DNA from: an uncultured Pelagibacteraceae bacterium
GTDB taxonomy: Bacteria; Pseudomonadota; Alphaproteobacteria; Pelagibacterales; Pelagibacteraceae
Length of the DNA stretch: 58,744 bases
Direction of reading: 5' to 3'
Assembly: GCA_902517175.1 (NCBI GenBank)
Contig: CABYBM010000003.1
Location: 1-58,744 of the forward strand
Position 1 is the stretch's first letter, and each line of letters opens with the position of its first letter. A model generated the notes under the pieces. That model saw only the letters and a program-made list of their open reading frames with translations, was not told where the DNA came from and did not search any database. Positions 9,124 through 21,088 of this stretch are shown here, piece after piece. A program made the translations under genes and the position numbers.

Positions 9124-10061
9124 TAAAAAATTCCATCATCAACAATGTTTCTTGTATATACTGTAACAACTACGTTATCCCTTAAATATCTATCTGAATA
9201 TTTTTTAACTGTTCTTGAAAATCCACTTAACTGTCTTTCATTTCCCTGCCTTGCATCAAACCTAAAAAATTCTTTTTCTGATCTGAATGCTAATCTAATA
9301 TCTACAGATCTAACTTTATATAAATTTTTTCTAGCACTATCATTAGATGGGTTAGGGTTAGGTGAAAGTTTTTTTCCTTCTTTATCAAGAGCTATAAACT
9401 CCATGTCTTCGACGTAATCTTTTACTAATTGTTTATGATAACACTCACTACAATCACTTACCCAATTTCCTTCTCTGGGCCAAGTAGCTGTATCTGAACT
9501 CCTAGATTGTCGCCAACTTATCTTGGATTTATAAACTGCATATCTTTTGTTTTGGCCATCAGCATCTTGAGTAGGTAAGGCATAATAAGTTACTTTATAT
9601 CTTTTATAGGGCTGGAGTTTGTCAATTTGATTAAAGTCGTCAAAGACAATGTGAATTTTATCACAACATAGATCTCCAATATCATTTTTAGCTACTGGTG
9701 TTGGAACAGTATCACCAATGTTGTGACCTAGTTGATTTTGTATAATTACTAAGGGATCATGACTTTCTTTAATTGAAGTCGCTCCCCCAATGAATTCTAA
9801 GTAGCTTTGTTCAGGATAACCTAATTCATTTGTTCCAAGATAATATTTAAATCCTGACATTCTAATATCTCGAATTAATAATTCTACCAAATCTCTTGAT
9901 GATCTACTAATCTTTGCTTTGTCAACAACTTGATTGTAACTAGTATTAATAATTGTATAAGTTGAATACATTGCAGCCATCATCAATGATGAAACGACTA
10001 CTGCAATCAACATTTCAACTAAAGTAAGCCCTACAATATTTTTTAAATATTTTTTTTTCAT
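9123..10061 (-). CDS. pilW: PilW-like minor pilin
   Basis: A 312-residue prepilin. The leader MKKKYLKNIVG precedes the N-methylation motif LTLVEMLIAVVVSS with Glu5. The helix continues into ISRSSRDLVELLIRDIRMSGFKYYLG, matching the PilW pattern in which the long helix ends in a conserved RDIR-sGf segment. The body has two CC/CxxC-type cysteine pairs (LCCDK near 130 and DCSECYH near 205), likely disulfides in the periplasm. It abuts pilV upstream and overlaps pilX by one base downstream. Confidence 0.88.
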   Translation of the reverse strand: MKKKYLKNIVGLTLVEMLIAVVVSSLMMAAMYSTYTIINTSYNQVVDKAKISRSSRDLVELLIRDIRMSGFKYYLGTNELGYPEQSYLEFIGGATSIKESHDPLVIIQNQLGHNIGDTVPTPVAKNDIGDLCCDKIHIVFDDFNQIDKLQPYKRYKVTYYALPTQDADGQNKRYAVYKSKISWRQSRSSDTATWPREGNWVSDCSECYHKQLVKDYVEDMEFIALDKEGKKLSPNPNPSNDSARKNLYKVRSVDIRLAFRSEKEFFRFDARQGNERQLSGFSRTVKKYSDRYLRDNVVVTVYTRNIVDDGIF

Positions 10062-10778
10062 TTAACCACTAGGTGTTCCAATCATTCCACCTCCTCCATC
10101 TCCACCACCTGAGTCCGTATCAGTTGTTTTTATTTTATAGTCTGATTGGAAATATAAATATTTTCTTTTTTTTCCATTATTCAAAAACATCTCAACTCTA
10201 CCAATATAAATTGGATCATCGAATACTAAGTTATTTTGATAGGTACAGCCACCCCATCTGCATACCTTAAATGTTTCTACTTTTTTTGTTTCATTATTGT
10301 CTTTACATTTTAAAAATCTGTTTTCATTAAATATTGCGTTCCATTTTTGCTCTTTGTTTCTTGGAGCATCATTATTTTGATTTTCATAAATATTGTCAGT
10401 CTTAGTATTATTTGAGCTGTTTGATGAATTTCCACAATTCAAACTTGCATTCCAGCCATTAGTATTTAAGTGATCTGAAAATTTTTTTAAACTGCTTGCA
10501 TCACTGCCATCTGCAAACGACATTGTACCATCATTATTATATATAATATTTTCATTATCTGAATTTGTGCCGTATAAAGTGTTTTTGCTACCGATGACAT
10601 CTTCGGCTATCATTTCAGTTAAATAGTTTGCTTTTGTTCTGTCTCCTGAATTATCAATAGATTGGACTGAAAAATTTGTCATTTGTAATATGGCTATAAA
10701 ACCAATTCCGACAATAGCAGTCGATACTAAAGCCTCTAAAATTGATAAACCAGAATTATTAGATCTTTTTTTCTTCAT
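10062..10778 (-). CDS. pilV: PilV-like minor pilin
   Basis: I place the start at ATG 10778, giving MKKKRSNNSG and then LSILEALVSTAIVGIGFIAI, a textbook prepilin site with Glu5 and the PilV-style EAL/STAIVGIG helix. A longer frame from 10811 would put an implausible 11-residue stretch in front of the leader and overlap the upstream gene. The product is about 238 residues. Residues 130-160 are rich in Asn/Ser, and the C-terminus ends in a Gly-rich tail (GGGDGGGGM). It is 2 bases after the fimT-like gene and abuts pilW. Confidence 0.85.
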   Translation of the reverse strand: MKKKRSNNSGLSILEALVSTAIVGIGFIAILQMTNFSVQSIDNSGDRTKANYLTEMIAEDVIGSKNTLYGTNSDNENIIYNNDGTMSFADGSDASSLKKFSDHLNTNGWNASLNCGNSSNSSNNTKTDNIYENQNNDAPRNKEQKWNAIFNENRFLKCKDNNETKKVETFKVCRWGGCTYQNNLVFDDPIYIGRVEMFLNNGKKRKYLYFQSDYKIKTTDTDSGGGDGGGGMIGTPSG

Positions 10779-10780
10779 AT

Positions 10781-11554
10781 TTATTGAGCAACCCAATTTC
10801 CACCGGTCCATTCTTTTTTGCCGTCCTCAGGATCAATTGTATACACATTATTAAATCTTTCATATGTGATATTACCAAATCTTGACCATTCTATAACGTA
10901 TAGATTATCATGTTCAGTTATTGGTTCACCTGTTACGTTATCAATATCACATTCAAATCTTAATTTGGATCTATTACAAATAAATAAAAAGTTATCTACA
11001 ATAACGTCATCTGTCCCCGAAACCAATTGACCATTACCACTATACCATTGGTCATTTTTACCAAAACAAACTGCGCCTATTTCATCACGCCAAGTGGTTG
11101 CAACATTTTCTAATATTATTTGTCTTACTTCTATCTTATCTAAGTCAATTACTTGGTTTCTATCTGGGTCTGGATCTTCATCCCAGTAATCTTGATCAGC
11201 AATATTGCATCGATTATTTGGTTTTTGCCACCAATCACTTTCTCCATTATTTAGAAGTGCACCAATTGTACTTGATTTCATTCCTTTTGAAGTGACAATT
11301 AACCCATCCTCTCCATTTATCAGTTGACCCTCTTTAATATCCACTTGAACAAATGCATATTGGCCTCTTTGAACTTGTGAATTTATTCCTTCAATTAAAG
11401 ATCTTATTTTAATTACCTCACTTCTGACTAGTCTATCTTTTCGCCATTCTGAAAAATTTGGATAGCCAACAGCTGATATGACGCCAATGATTACAACGAC
11501 AATAATTAATTCAAGGATATTAAACCCTTTAATCTTCTCGTCCTGCACTTGCAT
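10781..11554 (-). CDS. FimT/GspH-like prepilin
   Basis: A 257-residue prepilin: leader MQVQDEKIKG, then FNILELIIVVVIIGVISAVG with Glu5, then YPNFSEWRKDRLVRSEV. The VIxVIgVISAvgyPnfseWr pattern and the place at the head of a pilV-pilW-pilX series suggest the FimU/FimT/GspH role, although the body is longer than most FimT proteins. Its ATG overlaps the end of pilT by 26 bases. An alternative reading as a PilA/PilE major pilin is less likely because the body is long and the gene belongs to the minor-pilin series. Confidence 0.82.
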   Translation of the reverse strand: MQVQDEKIKGFNILELIIVVVIIGVISAVGYPNFSEWRKDRLVRSEVIKIRSLIEGINSQVQRGQYAFVQVDIKEGQLINGEDGLIVTSKGMKSSTIGALLNNGESDWWQKPNNRCNIADQDYWDEDPDPDRNQVIDLDKIEVRQIILENVATTWRDEIGAVCFGKNDQWYSGNGQLVSGTDDVIVDNFLFICNRSKLRFECDIDNVTGEPITEHDNLYVIEWSRFGNITYERFNNVYTIDPEDGKKEWTGGNWVAQ

Positions 11555-12542
11555 CTATCTTGCCTGCTTTAACTAATTCTTCTAAAGATTTAGTCATTGT
11601 GATCATACCATCTCTCACTGCAGTTTGCATAATGCTTGGTATTTGATGAATTTTAGCTTCTCTAATTAAGTTTTGAATTGGAGCAGTACACTTCATCACT
11701 TCGAAAGCTGCACATCGGCCTTGACCATCTTTTGTTTTAAGAAGTCTTTGAGTAACTACCATCTTTAAAGAAGATGATATCTGAGCTCTTATTTGAGCTT
11801 GTTGTTCGGGTGGAAAAACATCTATAATTCTATTTATTGTATTTGGGGCACCACTAGTGTGGAGGGTTCCAAAAACTAAGTGTCCTGTTTCAGCAGCAGT
11901 GAGTGCGAGAGAAACAGTTTCTAAATCTCTCATCTCACCAACTAGAATTACATCTGGATCTTCTCTTAGTGCAGCCTTTAATGCACTAGCAAATGTTTTG
12001 GTTTGTTTGCCTACCTCTCTATGAGACACGATACTTTGTAAGTCTTTATGAATAAATTCGACTGGATCTTCAACTGTAATAATATTTGCAGTTCTAGTCT
12101 TATTAATTTCGTTTACAATTGCCGCAAGTGTCGTAGACTTACCTGATCCAGTTGGTCCAGTAACCAATACCAAACCTTTATGCATATCCACTATGTCATA
12201 TAGAACTTGTGGTAAATCAAATTGTTCCATTTCAGGAATTACACTCTCTACTCTTCTTAATACAGCAGCTGTACCTTGAATAGTTTTATAAAAATTAGCT
12301 CTAAATCTTAACCCGCTTAATGTTACTGACGAGTCTAGTTCATGAGTTTCGCTAAACCTCTTCATTTCAATTTCGTTACAATTAGTAGATATCAGATCTT
12401 GAAGATCTTGTTCTTTAACAGTTATTTCTTTAATTTTATGTATTTCTCCAGTTTGTCTAAACGCTAATGGCCAACCAGTTCTTATATGAAAGTCAGAAAT
12501 TTTTTTATTATTTTTTGCTAATTCTTCTAATTTTTCAAACAT
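11529..12542 (-). CDS. pilT: Type IV pilus retraction ATPase PilT
   Basis: A 337-residue GspE-family hexameric ATPase that powers pilus retraction (twitching, DNA uptake). Visible motifs are Walker A GPTGSGKST at 129-137, an Asp box VEDPVEFIH near 157, Walker B with LVGEMRDLET near 200, and a His box FGTLHT near 223. The C-terminal signature PIQNLIREAKIHQI matches PilT (AIRNLIRE) better than PilB. No zinc tetracysteine as in PilB is present. It is the first gene of the pil block, with 152 bases of non-coding sequence upstream. The last 26 bases overlap the next gene. Confidence 0.95.
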   Translation of the reverse strand: MFEKLEELAKNNKKISDFHIRTGWPLAFRQTGEIHKIKEITVKEQDLQDLISTNCNEIEMKRFSETHELDSSVTLSGLRFRANFYKTIQGTAAVLRRVESVIPEMEQFDLPQVLYDIVDMHKGLVLVTGPTGSGKSTTLAAIVNEINKTRTANIITVEDPVEFIHKDLQSIVSHREVGKQTKTFASALKAALREDPDVILVGEMRDLETVSLALTAAETGHLVFGTLHTSGAPNTINRIIDVFPPEQQAQIRAQISSSLKMVVTQRLLKTKDGQGRCAAFEVMKCTAPIQNLIREAKIHQIPSIMQTAVRDGMITMTKSLEELVKAGKIDASAGRED

Positions 12543-12573
12543 GTTAAATTTCTATATACAAATATTAATAAAA

Positions 12574-12602
12574 ACAATATTTACTTGATTTTAAATGCCC
12601 AA
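12574..12602 (-). promoter_or_regulatory. Candidate promoter for the pil block
   Basis: On the minus strand TTGGGC (12602-12597) and TATTGT (12579-12574) are 17 bases apart, which would start transcription near 12567, about 25 bases before pilT. The -35 matches only in TTG and the -10 in four of six positions. The surrounding gap 12543-12694, the longest non-coding stretch in the window, holds no reading frame or clear hairpin, so the pil promoter should lie in it. Confidence 0.3.
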
Positions 12603-12694
12603 AATAAGTTTTTTTTCTTTAATATGGAGGTGTTAGTGTACTCAAAATAGGTACTTATATAGAATATCTTTGATAATAAAGAATTTTAATTTAA

Positions 12695-13357
12695 TTACAG
12701 AACTTTCCAATCCGTTTCAAAAGTAACATAATTAACTTGAATACATCGTCTTTCTTTAACAATTTTTTTCTTTTCCATACCATGCCAAGTATTAGGCCCA
12801 CTTGTAAACATATAGCCGTAGTTATTTCTGTAAGGAACTGTTTTTACTTTTTCTAATTTTTCATTATAAAAATCTGTCCCCAAATCTTCAGACTCATTAG
12901 CATGATTAACAAATATTAAGCCTGACATTAGCTTTTCTTCAATATCACAATGAGGTTTAAGCCAAAAACCCTCTCTGTCACAAATAACCTCAACTCTGAC
13001 ATAAGAATTTGACAAATCTTTGTTAATCATATTTGAAATAGTTTGATGTACATCTTTCGACTGCAATTCATTAATAAATTTTACTAAGTTTGGAAATTGT
13101 TTTTCATTTTCTTTTGTTACAAAACACCTAAATCTTATTGCCTCACCTCCTGATGCTATACCTTTCCTAAACTTAGCTGCTCCACCATCTATTGCTCTGG
13201 TTCCATCATAGTTTAAATTGTGTTTAGTAACATCTGGGATATCTGCTTTGATAACTTCTTCAATAGATGCTTCTGTTAAAGCATTATTATACTCCCAATG
13301 ATCAAAAGGAAATTTATGTTTTTTTGATTGATTTTGAATAGAGTTTAAAAATGACAT
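12695..13357 (-). CDS. Putative 2-oxoglutarate/Fe(II)-dependent oxygenase
   Basis: A 220-residue protein with the double-stranded beta-helix iron triad: H136-C-D138 in KPHCDIEEKL, then H192 in NTWHGME. An arginine at 203/204 is placed to bind 2-oxoglutarate. The spacing and SGLIFVNH strand fit the prolyl-4-hydroxylase-like superfamily. Substrate unknown. Its ATG overlaps the stop of the upstream ELM1-like gene by one base (TAATG), so the two are co-translated; sugar- or nucleotide-linked chemistry on a shared substrate is possible but not shown. Confidence 0.75.
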   Translation of the reverse strand: MSFLNSIQNQSKKHKFPFDHWEYNNALTEASIEEVIKADIPDVTKHNLNYDGTRAIDGGAAKFRKGIASGGEAIRFRCFVTKENEKQFPNLVKFINELQSKDVHQTISNMINKDLSNSYVRVEVICDREGFWLKPHCDIEEKLMSGLIFVNHANESEDLGTDFYNEKLEKVKTVPYRNNYGYMFTSGPNTWHGMEKKKIVKERRCIQVNYVTFETDWKVL

Positions 13358-14301
13358 TAGGAATTAATTTTTTCTTTGATAATATTAGCTACTCTATTAG
13401 TTTCGTTGAGCTTTTCATAGTTCCAAATTTCAACTTCTTCTCCTAAGTTTCTTGTTATATTTAACTCTCTAAATAAATTTCGAAATCTTTGAAATTTTTT
13501 ATCTTTTTTTTTTGGTAAAATATTTGCAACATATATGGGCTTACCAGTCAAAGCAGCTTCAGAAATCATTGAGCTTGAGTCGCAAGTGACCACTATATTT
13601 TCTGATATTGCAAGTGCAGATAAGTATGCTTTTTTATCTACATCCATTATTATAGTGTGATTTTCACCAAAAAATTCCTTAGCATAATGAATTGTACTTA
13701 ATGGTGTTCTCATTGAAGGAATAACTACAAGTTGAAAATCATGTTTTTTCATTAATTTATAAATCATCGAAAAAATATTTTTAATGTTTTTTGTTGAATA
13801 ATCATAATATTTTGTTGGTCCTCCCATAATTAAAGCCCATATTTTTCTGTCATCTTTTTTAATAAAAGAGCTTAAATATTCTTTATTTTCTGAAATTTCT
13901 TCCTCTGTTAAGTAATGAATTGCTCCTTTTGTACTTATAACATTTTCTCCTTCTATTGCATCGTGTTCTGGCGCAACAATAAAATCAAAATGCTTAAAAT
14001 CTACTTTTGGATCTTGAATGTGAATATTAAATATTTTTTTATTAGAAATATTTTTTAAGTGAATTGAAGGAATAACACTTTTTCTTCCACACGAAATTAT
14101 TAAATCAAAATCTGTTTCATCTATTTTTTTATAAACTGTTTGTGAAATTGGAGAGAATCTTGGTGGGATAATTTTCCAAATATTATTTGTTTCAACCTTG
14201 CAGTGAATGAAATCAATATCAAGAGCTTTTGCTAAACCCTCCACTTGGCTAATCATTCCGTGCATGCCCTGAGTTAATAATATACCTTTTAATTTTGTCA
14301 T
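13357..14301 (-). CDS. ELM1-family (DUF1022) protein, GT-B-like fold
   Basis: A 314-residue protein of the family named after plant mitochondrial fission factor ELM1 and common in Alphaproteobacteria. Family landmarks are the N-terminal LLTQGMHGMISQVEGLAKAL, DLIISCGRKSV near 87, the FNIHIQDP segment near 111, FIVAPEHD near 127, and a late TCDSSSMISEAALTGKPIYV near 240 resembling the nucleotide-sugar-binding site of GT-B glycosyltransferases. Bacterial function is not established. A good Shine-Dalgarno sequence (AAGGATAA) precedes the ATG. It is divergent from trxB, 21 bases away. Confidence 0.82.
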   Translation of the reverse strand: MTKLKGILLTQGMHGMISQVEGLAKALDIDFIHCKVETNNIWKIIPPRFSPISQTVYKKIDETDFDLIISCGRKSVIPSIHLKNISNKKIFNIHIQDPKVDFKHFDFIVAPEHDAIEGENVISTKGAIHYLTEEEISENKEYLSSFIKKDDRKIWALIMGGPTKYYDYSTKNIKNIFSMIYKLMKKHDFQLVVIPSMRTPLSTIHYAKEFFGENHTIIMDVDKKAYLSALAISENIVVTCDSSSMISEAALTGKPIYVANILPKKKDKKFQRFRNLFRELNITRNLGEEVEIWNYEKLNETNRVANIIKEKINS

Positions 14302-14310
14302 TTATCCTTA

Positions 14311-14316
14311 TATAAC
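14311..14316 (+). promoter_or_regulatory. Candidate -10 element of trxB
   Basis: TATAAC lies 6 bases before the trxB ATG at 14323. If used, transcription would begin at or within a base or two of the start codon, giving a leaderless message. No good -35 sits 16-18 bases upstream, and the sequence there codes for the start of the divergent ELM1-like gene. Confidence 0.3.
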
Positions 14317-14322
14317 TTTTGA

Positions 14323-15270
14323 ATGAGTGATAATCCAATAAAACACACAAAAGTGTTAATAATTGGATCTGGACCAGCTGGATACACTGCAGCAGTTTAT
14401 GCTGCTCGTGCAATGTTAAATCCTATTTTAGTTTATGGTGCAGAGCCAGGTGGACAATTAACAACTACAACTGATGTGGAAAATTATCCAGGATTTGCAG
14501 ATGCCATCCAGGGCCCGTGGTTAATGGATCAAATGAAAGATCAAGCTAAAGGAGTTGGAACAGAAATGATTGAAGATCATATTTCATCTGTGAATTTGAA
14601 ATCTCAACCTTTTGAGGCTATTGGTGATAGTGGTCAAAAATATACTGCTGACAGTATAATTATTTCAACAGGTGCTCAAGCAAGATGGTTAAATATTAAG
14701 TCAGAACAAGAATTCAGAGGGTATGGTGTCTCGGCATGTGCAACATGCGATGGTTTCTTTTTTAAAGATAAAGAAGTTGCGGTAGTCGGTGGAGGTAACG
14801 CTGCAGTTGAGGAAGCGATGTTTCTTACAAAATTTGCATCAAAAGTAAAGTTGATACACAGGCGTGATAGTTTAAGAGCTGAAAAAATGCTTCAGAAAAA
14901 ATTAATGGAAAATAAAAAAATAGAAATTATTTGGGACTCTGTAGTTGAAGATGTAATAGGTGATAATGAGCCTAAAAATGTAAAAGGAATAAAAATTAAA
15001 AACGTTAAAACAAACAATGTTGAAGAAATAAAACTTGATGGAGTATTTATAGCGATTGGTCATGACCCAGCTACGTCTTTATTTAAAAAACAGTTGGATA
15101 TGGATAACGAAGGTTATTTAATTACTAAACCAGACTCAACTGAAACCAATGTACCAGGTGTTTATGCGGCTGGAGATGTTAAAGATAAAACATTTAGGCA
15201 AGCTGTTACAGCTGCAGGAATGGGATGTATGGCAGCTTTAGAAGCTGAAAAACACCTTTCACATAACTAA
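14323..15270 (+). CDS. trxB: Thioredoxin-disulfide reductase
   Basis: A 315-residue flavoprotein that reduces thioredoxin with NADPH. It shows the FAD-binding IIGSGPAGYTAA (13-24), the redox pair C139-A-T-C142 in SACATCDGFFF, the NADPH-binding GGGNAAVEEA near 157, and the C-terminal FAD motif AGDVKDKTFRQAVTAAG near 285. Length and order are standard. The stop is followed immediately by the ATG of the next gene. Confidence 0.97.
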   Translation: MSDNPIKHTKVLIIGSGPAGYTAAVYAARAMLNPILVYGAEPGGQLTTTTDVENYPGFADAIQGPWLMDQMKDQAKGVGTEMIEDHISSVNLKSQPFEAIGDSGQKYTADSIIISTGAQARWLNIKSEQEFRGYGVSACATCDGFFFKDKEVAVVGGGNAAVEEAMFLTKFASKVKLIHRRDSLRAEKMLQKKLMENKKIEIIWDSVVEDVIGDNEPKNVKGIKIKNVKTNNVEEIKLDGVFIAIGHDPATSLFKKQLDMDNEGYLITKPDSTETNVPGVYAAGDVKDKTFRQAVTAAGMGCMAALEAEKHLSHN

Positions 15271-16293
15271 ATGTTAGAAAAAGTATTACTTACTGGCATA
15301 AGTGGTTTTGTTGCAAAACATGTTGCTATTGAATTACTAAATTCAGGTTATGAAGTTTTAGGTACTGTTAGGAATTCAAAATCAATTGATCAAACAAAAA
15401 AAACATTAGAAGAAAATAATGTTGCAATTAATAATTTATCTTTTGTAGAATTAGATTTATTAAAAGATGAAGGATGGAATGAAGCTGCAAAAGGATGTAA
15501 ATATATCATTCATGTAGCCTCTCCTTTCCCTCTTAAAGTTTCAAACGATAGGGAGTCGCTTACCCCAGCTGCAAAAGATGGAACACTTAGAGTTTTAAAT
15601 GCAGGAATAAATGCAGGTGTTGAACATTTTGTCAAAACATCTTCCATTGTATGTATGTTCAGAAAACCAAACAGATCAAACCCTTACACATTTGGTGAAA
15701 ATGATTGGACTGACTTAGATTGGGATAAAACTACAGATTATTTTGTTTCAAAAACTAGAGCGGAAAAAGCTGCGTGGGAACTTATGGAGAGTAAAGGTTT
15801 AAAAAATAATCTTACTTGTATCAATCCTGGATTTGTTTTGGGAAATTTTTTGAACGAGAAAAATTGTACTTCAATGGAATATGTTAAACAATTACTTCAA
15901 GGAAAATTTCCAGCTGCACCAAAATTTTCAGTAATGATATCTCACGTAAAAGATATTGCAAAAGCACATGTTCTATCTTTGAAAAATAAAAGAGCTGGGG
16001 GTAGAAGATTGATTGTTGGTTCTGAGGTAAGAAGCATTCTTGAATTATCACAGATAATGGCCAAAAATATTCCTAGCCATGCAAAAAAGCTTCCAAAAAG
16101 AGAATTGCCTAATTTTATGGTAAAACTTCTAAGTTATGTAGATACAAGTGCAAAAAATATGGTCCCTGATCTAGGACTGAAAATGCAAACAGACCAAACA
16201 TACGCAGAAGACATTCTTCAAATGAAATTCATAGAATCTGAAATTGCTGTGGTTGATGCAGCAAAATCAGTAATAAGATTAAATTTAGCCTGA
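15271..16293 (+). CDS. Extended SDR: dihydroflavonol-reductase-like NAD(P)-dependent epimerase/reductase
   Basis: A 340-residue extended short-chain dehydrogenase. The Rossmann motif is VLLTGISGFVAKHVAIELL (TGxxGFxxxH, residues 6-23); the catalytic pair is Y-x3-K in DYFVSKTRAEKAAW near 152. The pattern resembles dihydroflavonol-4-reductase and related bacterial aldehyde or ketone reductases. The true substrate cannot be told. It starts directly after trxB, so likely shares its transcript. Its 3' end overlaps the convergent gene by 9 bases. Confidence 0.82.
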   Translation: MLEKVLLTGISGFVAKHVAIELLNSGYEVLGTVRNSKSIDQTKKTLEENNVAINNLSFVELDLLKDEGWNEAAKGCKYIIHVASPFPLKVSNDRESLTPAAKDGTLRVLNAGINAGVEHFVKTSSIVCMFRKPNRSNPYTFGENDWTDLDWDKTTDYFVSKTRAEKAAWELMESKGLKNNLTCINPGFVLGNFLNEKNCTSMEYVKQLLQGKFPAAPKFSVMISHVKDIAKAHVLSLKNKRAGGRRLIVGSEVRSILELSQIMAKNIPSHAKKLPKRELPNFMVKLLSYVDTSAKNMVPDLGLKMQTDQTYAEDILQMKFIESEIAVVDAAKSVIRLNLA

Positions 16294-16940
16294 AGCTAAC
16301 TCAACTATTTCATTAGATTCGAAAATAGTTTTTTCTAAATTTTCGTTTGCAATTTTTATCATAGCTTGTGCAACAATTTTTGAATTGATTGGCTTCATCT
16401 TTTTTAATGGCCCTAATAACAAAGGTGACAATAAACTAAAAGTCAAAATACCTATTTTTTCACCTACTCTATTCTCTTTTCTATCTCCCTTTAAAAAAGA
16501 AGGTCTTAATATTCCTAAATTAGAGAAGGTTAATTTTTTTAATTCTTCTTCAACTAAACCTTTGAATTTTACGTAATCTCCTGAACTTTTTGGATTAGCG
16601 TATATTGAAGAGATAAAAATAAATGAATTTACTAAATTTGCTTTTGCAATTTGTGCAATTTTTTTTGGTATATCTAGCTCTACTTTTTGATATTCATTTT
16701 TGTCAGGTGAATTTTGCCTAGTAGTGCCAATACAAAAAAAACAATCATCTCCTTTAATATCTTCTTTGTGGTTTTCTAAATTATTGAAATTAGTTTCAAT
16801 AATTTCAATTTTAGGTTCATTAATAACTGGTTCTGAACGTACAAATATCTTTACTTTGTTATAATTATCATTTTTTATTAATTGCTCAAGAAGATGCCCA
16901 CCAATTAAACCTGAAGAACCAAAGACTACGGCTGTTTTCA

Positions 16941-16941
<1 letters not shown>
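16285..16941 (-). CDS. NAD(P)-binding atypical SDR, HTATIP2-like
   Basis: A 218-residue protein with TAVVFGSSGLIGGHLLEQL at the N-terminus (GxSGxxG) and FCIGTTRQNSPDKNEYQKVE near 72, the pattern of the HTATIP2/TIP30-like NAD(P)H-binding family common in bacteria. FIFISSIYANPKSSGDYVKFKG supplies a Y-x3-K pair. Specific function unknown. The start codon overlaps the stop of the upstream aminotransferase gene by one base. Confidence 0.78.
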
Positions 16942-20332
<3,391 letters not shown>

Positions 20333-20351
<19 letters not shown>

Positions 20352-21088
20352 TCATTACGGGTGGAGCTACCAGAATTGGTGCTGCAATTGCAAAACAATT
20401 ATCTGGCCCTAATAAAGAAATACTAATTCACTTTAATAAATCAAAATCAAAAGCTGAAAAACTCAAAATAGAATTAGAGATAAATGGTACTAAAGTTTAT
20501 CTTGTCAAAGGTGATTTGAGCAAAGAAAATGATGTAAGCAAAATTGTTAAATATGCAAAATCAAAATTAAAATATTTTGATTGTTTGATAAATAATGCCT
20601 CACTATTTGAAAATGACAAACTCGAAAATTTTACAACAGATAGCTGGGATAAGCATTTAAAAACTAATTTAAGAGCCCCCGCCCAATTATCAAAAGAATT
20701 TGCTAAAAATTTTAAGGGAAAAAACAACAATATAATTAACATAATTGATCAGAGAGTTTTTAAATTAACTCCATACTTTTTTTCATATACCATAAGTAAA
20801 ACTGGTCTTTATACACTTACAAAAACAAGTGCTATGAGTTTGGCACCCAATATAAGAGTTAATGGAATTGCTCCAGGACCAACCATCAAAAATCAAAGAC
20901 AAACTGAAAAACATTTTAGAAAACAGTATTTAGCAACACCTTTAAAAAGACAAGTTGATGTTGAACAAATATGTAATGCTGTTGACTTTTTTATTAAAAA
21001 TAGATCTATTACTGGACAAGTAATTTCAGTTGATAGTGGTCAAAGTCTAAACTGGCAAACACCAGATATTATGGGTGGAAAAGAATGA
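20333..21088 (+). CDS. folM: FolM/PTR1-like short-chain pteridine reductase
   Basis: A 251-residue classical SDR. The cofactor motif is TGGATRIG, i.e. TGx3RxG, with Arg in place of the usual Gly, which is the signature of pteridine reductases (PTR1/FolM). It also has [10 protein letters not shown] near 86, catalytic Y-x3-K in YTISKTGLY near 150, and [10 protein letters not shown]. These enzymes reduce dihydrobiopterin, dihydromonapterin or dihydrofolate. The nearby folB supports a folate or pterin role. It overlaps uvrB by 19 bases and the next gene by 4 (ATGA). Whether it replaces a missing FolA cannot be judged here. Confidence 0.75.

Noticed and set aside
12543-12694. A small RNA or riboswitch in the longest gap
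   Set aside because: GTACT occurs twice and the region is AT-rich, but I find no stable stem, conserved riboswitch core or terminator.
14296-14301. TTGTCA as the -35 of trxB
   Set aside because: Only 10 bases separate it from TATAAC, too short for a promoter.
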